A DNA stretch of 64,000 nt from Puccinia triticina (Eukaryota > Basidiomycota > Pucciniomycetes > Pucciniales > Pucciniaceae). The DNA lies in contig NC_070570.1 of the NCBI RefSeq assembly GCF_026914185.1, positions 1,798,001 to 1,862,000 of the forward strand, read 5' to 3'. Both the position numbers and the translations under genes were made by a program. The notes below the pieces were generated by a model. It saw nothing but the letters and a program-made list of their open reading frames with translations. It had not been told where the DNA came from and did not search any database. Shown here in pieces: positions 21,531-32,835 of this stretch. How positions within the stretch are numbered: the stretch's first letter is position 1; each line of letters opens with the position of its first letter.

Positions 21531-21682
21531 TTGGTGGTCCAGGCATCGGAGTCTGCTTTGCATCTTGCCGCGTGTACCAGTCTGTCCACCACAACGTACA
21601 GGAGCCATACAGGCTTTGAGGCTGAAATCAGCAGCCCAAAAGTTGGGCCTACCAAACTGCAAGCTTTTCTAACATGGCAGTA

Positions 21683-22056
21683 TCTTAAACTATGTGGACT
21701 TGCCATTTTTGCCAAAATTTCCTCAGTTTTGCCGTTTTTCATGGTTTGGCTCTCAAAACTTGAATCCCAAAATTGTAGAAGTTTCACTTTCTTCCCCCAA
21801 TGGCTGAGCCATGCTGGGTTAGATACAACATGGAGAGGCATAAAAAATTGGATGCGTTTTTTTTTGCATATTTTACCAGTCCCTCAAAGCAAGCTTTTTG
21901 GGAAGTGCTGAATTAAGGCTGAATTTTTCCGCTCCCATTCCCAAGTGTCACAGGGGGGTGTCACCGAATTTGAACCACGCGCACCCAGGCTGGGTTCAGG
22001 GCTTTCTGCCCTGCCCCGCCAGTCCACCGTCCCCGAGGCCATGAAGTCATTCACAA
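21683..22056. other. no gene recognised
   Basis: Repeat-like, T-rich then GC-rich sequence. There is no supportable coding feature. Confidence 0.4.
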
Positions 22057-22214
22057 ACTGCCACCACCAACCAAGCTACCAACAATTTCTTCACGCTCAC
22101 CCGTCATGTTGGTGTCAATGACACGCCCACGCCCGCATTGGGCGCATCCCGATTGATACCAACACAGCAGGTGAGCGTGAAGAAATTGTTGGTAGCTTGG
22201 TTGGTGTTGGCAGT
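22057..22214. repeat. long near-perfect hairpin (45-bp arms)
   Basis: Arms 22057-22101 and 22170-22214 are complementary at 44 of 45 positions, including 36 consecutive perfect pairs. The 68-nt loop contains a second inner stem, TGTTGGTGTCAAT with ATTGATACCAACA (12 of 13). The structure would fold into one extended hairpin. Confidence 0.9.
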
Positions 22215-22428
22215 CAAGCGGTTAGAGTGGTTGGCCATTGTCTGAAGGCCCACAGTTTGCAAGGGGGAACAAATCAATTACTGGTCAGAAATGCGGTGAG
22301 AACATCAGCCCAGCCACTTACAATGATGATTGAAATCTTGCTTGAGGTTTTCCGGTTGAAGGATTTGGGTACGGGCACTAGGATTTTAACTGAGTTGTGT
22401 CTGAGGGGATTGCGGTGCTTGATTTGGA

Positions 22429-22453
22429 GGGGGGGGGGGGGGGGGGGGGGGGG
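22429..22453 (+). repeat. 25-nt G homopolymer
   Basis: An uninterrupted run of G on the plus strand, following GATTTGGA. Its length may be uncertain because of sequencing slippage. Confidence 0.85.
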
Positions 22454-22805
22454 CGGTGTGGTGAGATCAATCAACCATCAACAGTATAGTTTTAAACATT
22501 ATAGTACATTACAAATTACATATTAAATATCTTTAGTACAAATCCTTTACATTAAATCTTTTCTCTCAGATGTCACATCTTTTTTATCACCCAGAAAACC
22601 TGTGAAAGTCCATTCAGCAGGAATCAATCACGCCACAAAATAGCATAGTTAATCATTAGTTTCACACGTAGATTCATGCTCATACTAGGCGCACAGCCAC
22701 TTCAGGCTGTTTTGTTTTCACACATATTTCCCCTCAAAGATTTGCATTCACATGTTGGTAAATCTCATCTTAGACGTGATCATCTTTCCCAAAGTAGCCA
22801 TTTTA

Positions 22806-22905
22806 TTTTCACAGTATATTAATTTCTTTTCACACTACATTAATTTCTTTTCACACTATATTAATTTCTTTTTCACACACTGATTTCTTATTTCACACTA
22901 CATAC
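22806..22905. repeat. ~21-bp tandem repeats (TTAATTTCTTTTCACACTA)
   Basis: Four to five imperfect copies of CTTTTCACACTA(C/T)ATTAATTT. Confidence 0.8.
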
Positions 22906-23450
22906 ATTATTGTACATCACCAAAACCACTCTCAGACGAGTTTTCATCTATAAAAGGAGGCCTTCCTTGCCCCTTCCTGTTTCCTTTTTCCCCATGCTTG
23001 CACTAAATAGTAATATTAAGAGATTACTTCTGCATTCATCACACCACTATAGCATAGTAATGCCAGCATAAATAGTAATATTAAGAAATTACTTCCGCTT
23101 CCATCACCCATCTAAATAGTAAGATCATAATAGTAATAATTATAATATAAATTGAAATCATAAATTGAGAACTTGATAACATAACAAATATAAATTGGCC
23201 CTTCTAAAAGGTTACTTACGTCAAACTATAACACCTCTCATCCCACGTACAGAGTCCTGGTTCTTAGGGTCTGTAGTAGAAATACTTAAGAATATTTCTT
23301 CTGATTTAGCCACACTAAAATTCGTAGTGTAAATTTCTCTAAGAGTTTATTATAGGAAGGCAGCCCTTCAAGCACCTTTAGCCTAAACTTACCTAGTTTT
23401 TGCTATATTCCCTTCCAAGCTCAGATCACGCCCTGCGTAGAAGTTCCACA
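22906..23450 (+). repeat. AT-rich LTR-like region with 66-bp direct repeat
   Basis: A TATA-like CTATAAAAGG lies near 22948. Then TAAATAGTAATATTAAGAGA and its near copy start at 23003 and 23069, with a partial third copy at 23108. A promoter-like box and repeats without a coding sequence suggest an LTR or other transposon terminus, but no boundaries were found. Confidence 0.35.
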
Positions 23451-24575
23451 GCGGATAAAACAATCAGGCAGCTGGACGGCAAAAAAGGTAATGGCTGGGG
23501 GCAGGGACTGACCTGGACCGGTAAAAATGTGGGGTATCACTAGTTGGGTTGGCGGGTGGGCGGATTGCAATACCAGTGGCGGGACCAAATGAGAGGCGGT
23601 TAGGTTTTGGTTAGGTTGCAATGGGGTCCGGGGGGAGGGGAGAGAGAGAGAGATGGGGTGGTGGCAAGCTTAACAAAGCCTCTTGAACGGGGGTCCCCAA
23701 GGGACTCTCTGTAGGAGAGGCTTACCTCCAAAGTCACCCGCGTGGCCTGAGCAATTTGAGAAAATGGTGAAATTTTCACCATTTTTAAGCTCAAGAATCA
23801 TTTGAGCAAAAGCAAAGCCCTTCAGAACAATTCTGATTTGGCAAAGTTGTAGCCTTGCTTCTTAGGCATATTTTCCTTGTTTTTTGGAAAAAAAAGGTGC
23901 AAAATAGCCGGTTGCTTGCGATTTGCAGTTGGTCTTGTTCTTTCCTTTTGCAAAGTAAAGCTTGACAGGTGGGGAACTGTTCAGATCATCAGACCATAAA
24001 CCCTCTCACATTTTTTTTGACTCGCTGCAGCCAGGTGCTGAATACATACTAGTATCTGATCATCAATTCATCATGATTGTTAGTCGGAATGGTGAAAAAT
24101 TGATAATATGTATTTGTTTTTTCTGCTGTGTGATACTTGGTTATGTATATAACGCCAGATACATCCGTTGGGATATCCGGGCTTGAAGAAGTCGGATTGT
24201 TTACAGTGGCATTTTATTGACATAATGATTTATTCGAAGGGATGAAGTTATTTGGGAATTTTAAGCTGGAATAAATGTGCTTGGAATCTTGCGCTTCTAA
24301 TGGTGCTGGCGGCGGGATGTTTTTTGAAGTGCTAGTGATGAATTGAGGGGGTGAGATCACCTCCCAGCCATTTGGCTGGTAGCTCTCCCCCTTGTAAGCT
24401 GACTTTGGATGCAAGTCCCTCCCTTCGGGAGGCGGGCCCATCGGGCCCCCCCGAGCGTAGGCGTGAGGGACTTGTGTTAAGTTCGGGGTGGTGGAGAGAG
24501 GCAAGACTTCGGAAGAAAGGAAGAATTGGAAGAAAAAATAGCGGGCTGCAGGCAAATACTGGCGGAAGAACCCTC
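23451..24575. other. no gene; flank of family copy 5
   Basis: No coding sequence is supported. A GC-rich inverted block lies near 24415-24450 (CCCTCCCTTCGGGAGG). It resembles the GC-rich block upstream of tandem copy 2 near 4690-4755. Confidence 0.4.
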
Positions 24576-25889
24576 ATGGTTGAATCACCCGGTTCACCTT
24601 CATCCAGCAGGCTGGAACATCAAAGGCTCTATTGGCACTATGGAGGTATGTATTCCATCGACCGAGACTATAGACCCAATAGAACTGAAATCCATGAATT
24701 CACTTTATTTAGATCTAGTTACTTACGGATTCAAAAGTCTGCGTAGTAAATATCAGACCAAAACGGCTGAGCTCACCGACAAAACATATATCGAACACAC
24801 CCTCTCGGGTTTCTCTATTGACAAAGTTAAAGCACAGGAAGCCCTCGCGAATCAGTGCATTCTAGCCTTCTGCCTCTTCTGCAAGACCAGATCACCTCTC
24901 TCTCGCTAGCGCTAGACCTCTTCGGCTTACAAAATGAACCAAAAACGAAGCTCATTCGCGTCTTACAGATCCAAGCGGAACTCGACTACAGTTTGGATCA
25001 AATTATGCATCTCATTGTCATCCTATGTCCAGAGCCCACATCTCTGCCAAATCGATCCAATGATCATTATCTCAAAGCATTCAAAACATATAGACTTGAG
25101 CGCCTGAAAATGAATTTCGAAGAAAGACTAACCCGGCGCATGTGTGACCTATTTGAGGCGGCCGATGAACTTATCGAACAGATGGAACTCTCGTCGGCAC
25201 CACCCTGCATATCCAGTTGGGGCATCAGTTCTCACGCAAAACGATTACAAGGTTTCGTTGGTCAAGTATCGGATGCGATCAAGATGATGACAGACTGTTT
25301 CCGCGCATCTGAGCTCGCTATTGTCCAACATTTCTGGAGATCTGACAGACTTTCCATAGAAAGCCACCTGCAGTCTCTCATTGAGAACCTCAATACACCA
25401 ACCGATTCAACAACCGTCGAGGACCAGTCACCGCGTCCCGCCAAATTTGCCGGTGAACCACTCATCCAACTAGCAAGATTAGCAATACCAATCTTTAAAC
25501 TATCCAGGATTTTTTTCGCCAAATTATCGAAACGTGGCTTGGCTCAGGAACGTCTTCCAATCTCCACGGAGATCTCTTCCGACCAAATTGACACTCTGGC
25601 TAGGTCCGCTTCACATGTCGCCAAAGATGTCTACAAAATTCTGACACATCTACAGCTTGTTAATCGGGGCAACATGGATGTTACTCATGAAGCTTTCAAC
25701 ACAATAGCACAATCGCTTAAAGCTCGTTTTGAGTCCGTTTTGTTTCTCGTTCGTTTGTATTTTATTCCTTTGATTCCAAAAACTGATGGTCTCAATGTGC
25801 AAAATTATTATAAGAGATGGTGCGTTACTTGGACCAATCAGATGTCTTTAGCAATTCATAACTTTACAGAACGTTCCCAAAATAGTTGA
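24576..25889 (+). pseudogene. tandem-family member 5, diverged and frameshifted
   Basis: Exon 1 is 24576-24645 (starts MVESPGSPSSSRL), the intron 24646-24712 (67 nt, GTATGT...TTTAG) and the long exon 24713-25889. The intron position and phase 1 match the array: G plus AT gives Asp, followed by LVTYGFKSLRSKYQ, which aligns with PVLVGFNRLMNKYE. The frame runs to ALANQ and breaks near 24855. One base is missing just before TGCATTCT, where the other copies read ATGCAT. The remaining frame (HSSLLPLLQDQI through FTERSQNS) aligns over the full family length, including DHYLKAFKTYRL, ISSDQIDTLA and NYYKRWCVTW. It is much more diverged than the array members. If the missing base is a sequencing error, this would be an intact gene of about 415 residues. 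Confidence 0.75.
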
Positions 25890-27469
25890 AGGCAACCCTT
25901 GATATCAGTTTTTCTTCCTGATCATTTTCTTTTCCTTCATTCTATTTTCTTTGTCCCCAATTCTTTGTTTTGTAATTTGGACACCCTCTCTGGACAAAAC
26001 AAAATTAGTATCACGCAATGAAAAGCTGAAACTGCATGAAGTCCCAATCACAATCGACCTCTTACCCAAGACCACATGGAAGGACTGCTGGATTTGCAAC
26101 ATATTGCTTGGAATCATAGTTTTGAAGATTGAGGTTCCTGGAAGACATTTGTCAAGACATAATAAATTAAAATAATGAGTTTCCTCTTGTACAAAATGAC
26201 AATCAAAGAAAGAGTCCCTCCTTCTCTTAAGGCAAGGGAAAAATTGTTTAGATTGTTATGAAATATCCCCTCTTAGAATGATCCAGTTTGGCTGAAGTGA
26301 TGTGTAAAGCTATCAAGACATAGGTCATAGGACATCATAGTTTCAGGCTGTTGGTCATCCTGAGTTTTTTTTCTGGTTTCTTAAGAGCTGCTTGGCTAAA
26401 CCAGGTCTCCAAAGACTATCTTTCCTTTGGTTCTTCAAAATTTGTTTTAGCATACAAGGAAGCTTCAAAAAATAACCAAAAAGTTCAGAGAGGCTAATAA
26501 AGAGCCTTTCTATTGATTGGTCAAAAAATCTTGAAATAATTGGTTTTTTATGTTGTGTTTTGAAGAATCCTTGGACGGATTTGCAGGATTTTCCTGGATT
26601 TTCCCCCAAGGTTCAAGGATCTTCACCGTTTTCTTTCATTCTTTTTACCTCAAAGGCCATGATATTGTCATTGGTGATCATCTTGGCCACAGAAGCTGGT
26701 AGTCCAGTCACCAGTGTGCCTTGGCCCAGCACATTATCATCTATCCCGCCGCCACGGTCAGATAGACCCACCCTTTGGAGACTCGGCAACAAAATACCAA
26801 CCCCCAACTCAACTCACTGTAAGTGTGGAGCATTCTATCATTTTCTGACTGAAAAATGTGGATGTTGATGTTTTTCTTGAAGTTTTTCTGCATGCAGCAG
26901 CAGGTCTACACGACCTTGTCTAAGCTGCTCTCCCGGAATATAGAACAGGACTGACGGCGTTTTTGCTCCCTCGTCCAATTATGGCCGGGCCCACCCTGCC
27001 ACTTTGCAGGCGGTCAGAATGAGCTGTCTGACTCTGACCGGGCCTGATTGCCGACAAGTCTGACCATGCCCACGCTCCGGGCAGCAAGGTTGGCTTTGGC
27101 GCATCAATCGGGCCAAAATCAATCCTTGCAGCGTCGGCGTCCCATCAAAAGGTTGTCACACAGTCGGCGACCTATGAGATGACTGCACGCCAAGCGGTGG
27201 TCCAGGCTTCCAGACACGCCACTCTGGTTCCCACTCAGTCGGACCTTAAGTACTTGTCCCTTGACTACAAAGGTCAAGAACTAACTTGAAAAAAAAAATG
27301 TGTTTGTCCTGCACCAGAACAATGCGGAAGAGGATCTGTAGATTGTAATCAGAAAGGAAAAAACAAGCTGGGTTGACTTCGCCACAAAAAAAGCAGGAAA
27401 AAAGTTGCCGTCGGGGCCAGGACGACCGAGCCAACAGCCTGGTCGGGTGGGAATCTGATGCCTGGGCGG
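25890..27469. other. no gene recognised
   Basis: AT-rich sequence to about 26650, then mixed composition. No conserved protein could be recognised on either strand. Confidence 0.4.
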
Positions 27470-28110
27470 TCCACTGGTTCAAGCAGAGGCGTAGTGCGAC
27501 TCCTGGTGAAGGCCACACCGCGCCCAATGTGTCATGTCCGACGGGCAGCGGGCTTGCCTTGCGGCATCACCATGACTCCATATGAGCGCAGGATCAAGCA
27601 GGGGAGGGCGACGGCAAACTGCACCGGTGGTGGTTTTGCAACCAAGAATTTGCGAATGTCTTTGGTTTCTGGTTTTTTCAGAGTTCCTCGACAAATGGTC
27701 AACAAGATTCCGGTGAACACCTGCAGTACTGAGCAAGACTTCTGTCGATTTGTACAACTTCTCTCAAATCTGGTGCAGAAACAAACTTGGTTCGAGTCGT
27801 ACAAGCTCAATCAGCAAGGTACAGTCTTGTCTAGAGAGGGCTGCCGGTTGGTCACGGGTTCCGTGAGTATCCAGATCCCTGATAACGCCTCAAGTTTCTT
27901 GGCAGAGATAGAGCCATCGGCCAAACGACTGTCGCGAAATCGAAAATCTGAAAAGCCTTTGAATGTCTGGAAACAACAGGCCCTTGAGTGCTATTTGGAC
28001 TGCATGAACCTTGGTGTCCGGAGCGTAGGACCGGAAAACCGTCTTGGGACTCGTATTAGTGATGCCAGTGTCGTCAAGAGGAGCACCCAAAGGCTGCAGC
28101 AATGGTGGTC
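27470..28110 (-). mobile_element. degenerate Tc1/mariner-type transposase, N-terminal part
   Basis: On the minus strand, RSYAPDTKVHAVQIALKGLL and DIQRLFRFSISRQSFGRWL form the first helix-turn-helix typical of basidiomycete Tc1-like transposases. GVIRDLDTHGTRDQPAALSR follows, then LLIELVRLEPSLFLHQI, a stop, EKLYKSTEVLLSTAGVHRNLV and, after a frameshift, LKKPETKDIRKFLVAK. This order is that of the DNA-binding half of DDE_3 transposases. The catalytic half was not recognised below about 27600. It is a decayed fragment and is distinct in sequence from the copy at 17.3-19.1 kb. Confidence 0.65.
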
Positions 28111-28600
28111 AGTGGTGATGATGGGGTGGGACGCTTGCCACTGCTTAATCACAGCAAGGCATATGTAAATATGATGTCACAAATTGTTGCTGTGGGTGGC
28201 AAAAACCAAAAGCAAAAATTTCTGCTGTGCAGCATCCCAACCAGAGATTTCCCACTTTCTGGAAAAATTTCTGCAGCATTTCCCCCCACTGAAGGCTTCC
28301 ATAGCGAGTCTGAAACTCCGGAGCCTTGCTCAATTTCCTCACATCAAGAGCCTCTATTTATACCTTTCAGAATCCGCCGCCGCTGCAGAGGCTATTGTTC
28401 TCCTGACCCCTATTGTGTACTCCTCAGGCCGTTGTTCCTGTTTATTGTTCTCTACTCACCTTATTGTTTAATTATTGTTTACCTTCACAATGCGTTGATT
28501 TGATTCGAACACATAATTCTATCGCTATCATACATTTTGCTTGATTTATAGTTTTGTGAGTCCTTCTCTAATCCCTATTCCCTGATCCAACAATTACTCA

Positions 28601-28780
28601 ACCTCCAAAAATCTATTCACTTCCATTACCAGGTATTTCGTGCCATCTTTGCAACAATCAAATTTCCTAAAATCAACAAGTTCTCCGTGCCTCATTCTAT
28701 TCCGGATCGCCTCATTCCTTGACCTCCAAAAATCTATTCACTTCCATTACCGGATTCCAAAGGTATTTCGTGCCGTCTTA
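28601..28780. repeat. direct duplication, ~119-bp period
   Basis: CCTCCAAAAATCTATTCACT...GGTATTTCGTGCC(A/G)TCTT occurs twice (about 28603-28651 and 28722-28780). The second copy carries a short insertion. Confidence 0.8.
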
Positions 28781-29073
28781 TTGCGAACAAGAAGAATCCT
28801 ACAAATGTCCAAAATCAACCGCCGCCCGCTTTGCCCAATAACACATCACAATACGAGTCGGATATGGTCAATTCCAAATCCATGTGAAGCTAATGCACAC
28901 TTGCAGAAAGTTCCTTCCAGCTAATTCCCAAATCCAGCAGCACAATATCCTCATTGCCGACCCAAAATGTAGTATAGTTCTTCATACCCTCCGCTTGCCA
29001 AACATCTGCCGCTTCAATTGCACGCTCACTGCAATTTGCATTAGAGATGTCAGCAGGTACTTGTTTGCGGGTA

Positions 29074-29133
29074 CCCGGCACCTGTTTGCGGGTACCTGTT
29101 TTCAAAGACAGGTACCCGCAAACAGGTGCCGGG
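29074..29133. repeat. 25-bp perfect inverted repeat in hAT subterminus
   Basis: Arms 29074-29098 and 29109-29133 are exact reverse complements around a 10-nt loop. A second palindrome (13-bp arms, 1-nt spacer) follows at 29170-29196. Confidence 0.92.
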
Positions 29134-29363
29134 TGCGGGTGCGGGTGTCAACTTTTGAGGTGAAAATTTGGCAAGTACTTGGACCAAGTACTTGCCAGCA
29201 CCCGCCCAATTTTGCCGGTCAAGATATGTATACATATATCTGGACACATGCTTATAGATACAAGCATATTGCTGTGTACCTGACTCAACCCCGTCGCCGG
29301 AGAATAGAGATCCGTACTGTCAGTCCCCTCTTCACCGAATCACCATACCACTCAGCCTCCACC

Positions 29364-32300
29364 ATGGGAAGAAGCAGGAAGCGCCACAAGTCAACCGGAT
29401 CAACATCTTCTTCTATCTCAATCCCGGCCAGAAATCAAGAACCTTCTGAACCATCTGGAAAAAAACGAAGCCGCACAATAGTTGACGTACCCGACGATTC
29501 TGATGGAAATGAGAATGTCAATGACTCCGAAACTCCAGCAAGCACTCAGAACGGAAAGGTTAGAGGGCTTTCCGATGAGCAAGAGCTCAGTAAGTCAAGT
29601 CAACTTTTACTCAAGATTAACCTAAAAATTAACTTTAGTCTTTATGACTTTGTGACCTTCCAGAAAAAGCACAGAGACTTCACGGAAATCGTCTCAGCTC
29701 ATGCTATGCTGCTTTTGAAACCCCGCAACTCTCCGATTTACTCGACAAAAACGGTCGGAGGATGATTGCTTACCCTTGTAAAACGTAAGTCAATTTCATC
29801 GCCGTTATTGTATTTTTGTCCTACCTGTATCTAATGATGATCGATCATCATCTCTTTGATTTTTTTCAGTTGTGGCAGCAAAATACATTGGCCGATTTAC
29901 AACACTTCCCCATCAAATTTATCTAAACATGTAGCGAGCTGCTCCAAGAAAGAACGGGAGGCAAGTCATAACCAAAAACTGGCTTCCATGGGGATATCTG
30001 GGACAGGTGATATTGATCCGCGAGAAGTGAGCCAATTTTTTCCCTTTCCCTTCCCGAGAATTTCAGCAAGTTGTCACTGAGTCTGAATTGATTTCCAGGT
30101 ACCCCAGCTGTGTGCCGTTTGGTGTGCTGAAGCTGCCCGACCTTTTTCAGCTCTTGGAGACGAAGCTCATCGACGCTTATTGCACCCGGTGGTCCACAAG
30201 AATCTACCGGCACGCAGAACTGTTTCGGAGGACATAGCTCAATTATATACCGCCGTGCAGGAGACAATAATAGAATCACTTCGGGTAAGTTTCCTTAATG
30301 GTCTATGTACTTGAATCCTCTCCTCATTAAATACCCACTCTTTTCTTAATCTAGAACCATCACGGTGCAATGTACTTGGGGCTAGATGTGTGGCAGTCCC
30401 CGAATGGTTTTGATATACTAGGTACAGTGATATATCGTCTAGTTGAAGAAGACGCTGGTGGATATCACTTGGAGGCAATGCCTCTCGACTTTGTCAAGCT
30501 GCAACAAAGCCACACGGGTTTCTATCTGGCTGAAATAGTACAGCTTATCGTTGAGAAATTTGATGTGAAGGATAAGGTTAGATTTTTGATTGATCTCGTT
30601 TTTATTCAATTTTGTTTTGCCAATCAATCAGTTATTTTTACGATTAATAGATTTTTGGGATCGTGACCAACAACGCTTCAAACAACCAGACTATGATTGA
30701 AGCGATCAAATCTTTCAAATGGCCCAGGATCAAAGGTGAAGGTCAATGGATCCGCTGCTTTGCTCACATCCTGAACTTGATTGCTCAGGTGATCTTGCGA
30801 CCATTTGGAAGCCACAAAAGCAATTGTACTGCGGCAAGCTCACTTGATGATGAGGACCAAGAATCTGACGATAATGAGGAATATGAAGATCCAGAAGAAC
30901 AAATAAAACTGTAAGTTTTAATCTGATTATAAGCTCTCTGCGACATCGGTACTGTGACTTATTTTTACACATTTACACTTAGGTTTACTACTGATGAATC
31001 AGATCATGACTATGATGACAACCGCGACGAAGGCGAGGACAACCATATCTTGGCCGCTGAGCTCACCGGTGAAGATGAGATTGAACTGGAGGACATCGAT
31101 GTGATTGAGTTGAGCGACGAGGAGGAGGATGATCGATACACTTCCAAATCGTGCAAGGAGACCTTAGCCAAGGTAAGCGACCATCTCTAACTCATTAATA
31201 ATTTGATCAATCAATTACTGAAGATAATAAATGAAGTTTTGAGCCATTTCCAGGAAGTTGAATAAGTCTCCAAATTCAAAAACTCTCTTCAAAGAGATCT
31301 GTCAGGATTGTGAGTGTTCAACACCACATAATGTTGGGCGTGACATTCGGACCCGGTGGAATGCAACTCTGGAACAATTGAAAGATATACTGCGATGCTC
31401 AGCAGCAATGTGAGTCGATTTTTTTTTCCTACTCGCAACCTCAACTGTCAGTGCTGATTGATACTATTCAAATTCAAGCCTTGAGTGGCAGAAAGACAAA
31501 CGCCACGGTCCAGCGCGACAATATCACATCCACCGGGAGGATCTCGACTTAGCGCGTGACCTCGTTGAGGTTCTTCAACCTTTTTATGACATTACTCTCC
31601 AGGTCTCAATGCGTGGAGCTGCTCGAATTGCCGACATTGTTGTCTTCATCGACCAGATTACTAGCCATCTTTCTTCTGCCATCTCAGATAAGCGCGACGA
31701 TTACCCCCCGGCATTGAGAAATGCCTGCCGTGCTGGACTTCAGCTCACAAATAAATACTATACTCTGACCGACTGCTCTCCATTATACCGGGTTTCTATG
31801 GGTATGGTTTTGATAATTACTGCGAATCTCTTATTTTACTGATGGTGTTTCTACAGTTCTGCATCCATCGTTCAAAGATGACTACTTCAAGCTCGCTAAG
31901 TGGCAACCAGAATGGATCGAAGAATTGATCAGGATCACTCGTGATATGTGGGAAACCTATTACAAACCTGTATCTCACCAGCCATTGTCTTCACAAACAC
32001 CAATCTCTTGTCCCAAGGTGAGTACATGGGATAAGTATATCATAATCCATCGATTCCAATTTGATCTAAACTGAATACCTCACTGTAATACAGCCCCAAA
32101 AAGGAGTTCTTGCAGGTTTGATTGGTGCCTCCAAAGCTCGAGGAGGTAACGCATCAAGCGATCCGATTCACATGTGGCTCGCTGGAGGGTTAACTTTGAC
32201 GGCCGATGGTCAGCCGGTGAATCCCCTCAAATGGTGGATGCGACAAAGGCGTGCAGGAAATCATCACGGGGGTCTGCTGCAGATGGCCCTTGATGTCTTA

Positions 32301-32610
32301 AGCTGTCCTGGTAAGGTTTCCCTCTCCTGGATGTCTGGTTTGCTTCGCCAACAGCCTTACATCTACCGCAGCAACGACCATCGATGTTGAACGATCGTTC
32401 AGCTTTGGGAGGGATTATGTTTCCCTCCGAAGGCACCGGCTCAGTCCTTCGTCAGTCACGAAAGGTATGGCCGTGGCTTTTTACTCGAAGAATGGTATAA
32501 TTAAACCGGGAGTGTTACATAAATGGAAGGCAAATAAGGTGAACGAGGCAAAGCAGCAAAAAGCAAAAGAGTCTATTAGGAAAAGTCAAGGCAAATCGGC
32601 AAGAAAATGA
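29364..32610 (+). CDS. hAT family transposase
   Basis: The gene has many exons, including 29364-29589, 29664-29784 and 29880 onward, with short introns. Order: a basic, Ser-rich N-terminus; a BED-type zinc finger (CKTCGSK...LSKHVASC); LCAVWCAEAARPFSALGD; the first catalytic Asp in YLGLDVWQS; IVTNNASNNQTM; RCFAHILNLIAQ; an acidic insert; RDIRTRWNATLEQL; and the C-terminal dimerisation motif TTIDVERSFSFGRDYVSLRR. The frame can be kept through about eleven exons to TGA at 32608-32610. One splice uses the downstream AG of CAGGAAG. In the TxDNASNN motif the Asp is Asn (AAC near 30670), a probable loss of the second catalytic residue. The protein may bind the termini without cutting. Confidence 0.8.
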
Positions 32611-32835
32611 AGGGTTAGGATTTATATATATATATGATATTTCTTATTAGCAATGCAAGAGTCTTCAAAAAGCGTCAGCACCCGCGGGTACTTGCAACAA
32701 GTACCCGGGTACTTGCCCCTGCCCCCCTGCACAGGTGCGGGTGCGGGTGCGGGTATTGAGATTCTGGGATTTTTGAGCCGGGTACCCGCACCTGTTTTGG
32801 GTACCCGGGTATCAGCCGCCATCTCTAATTTGCAT

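Larger units (their letters stand above)
19141..21680. mobile_element. composite element bounded by CAGCCA-type TIRs
   Basis: CAGCCATGTTAGAAAAGCTT at 19141 and the inverse at 21660-21680 match at 20 of 21 positions, and TA lies outside both ends (19139-19140, 21681-21682). The interior contains other elements (a MITE at 20226 and a copia fragment), so this is either one transposon with nested insertions or two unrelated ends. Confidence 0.45.
29034..32835 (+). mobile_element. complete hAT transposon with perfect 8-bp TSD
   Basis: The element is 29042-32827 (3786 bp). ATTTGCAT lies directly outside both ends (29034-29041, 32828-32835), the 8-bp duplication diagnostic of hAT elements. The termini are TAGAGATG...CATCTCTA. 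Both subterminal regions are packed with GGTACCCG / GGTGCGGG motifs, likely transposase-binding sites, including a 25-bp perfect inverted repeat. It encodes a hAT transposase. The perfect TSD suggests recent insertion. It split an older repeat: the two flanks join into one minus-strand reading frame once one TSD is removed. Confidence 0.93.

Noticed and set aside
22274..22526. Open frames through the poly-G run (poly-Gly or poly-Pro)
   Set aside because: They are artefacts of the G homopolymer at 22429-22453.
26613..26868. Open frames on both strands near 26.6-26.9 kb
   Set aside because: No motif recognised on either strand and no neighbouring exons can be joined.
27458..28168. 236-codon plus-strand open frame
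   Set aside because: It is antisense to the degenerate Tc1/mariner transposase, whose motifs are recognisable on the minus strand.
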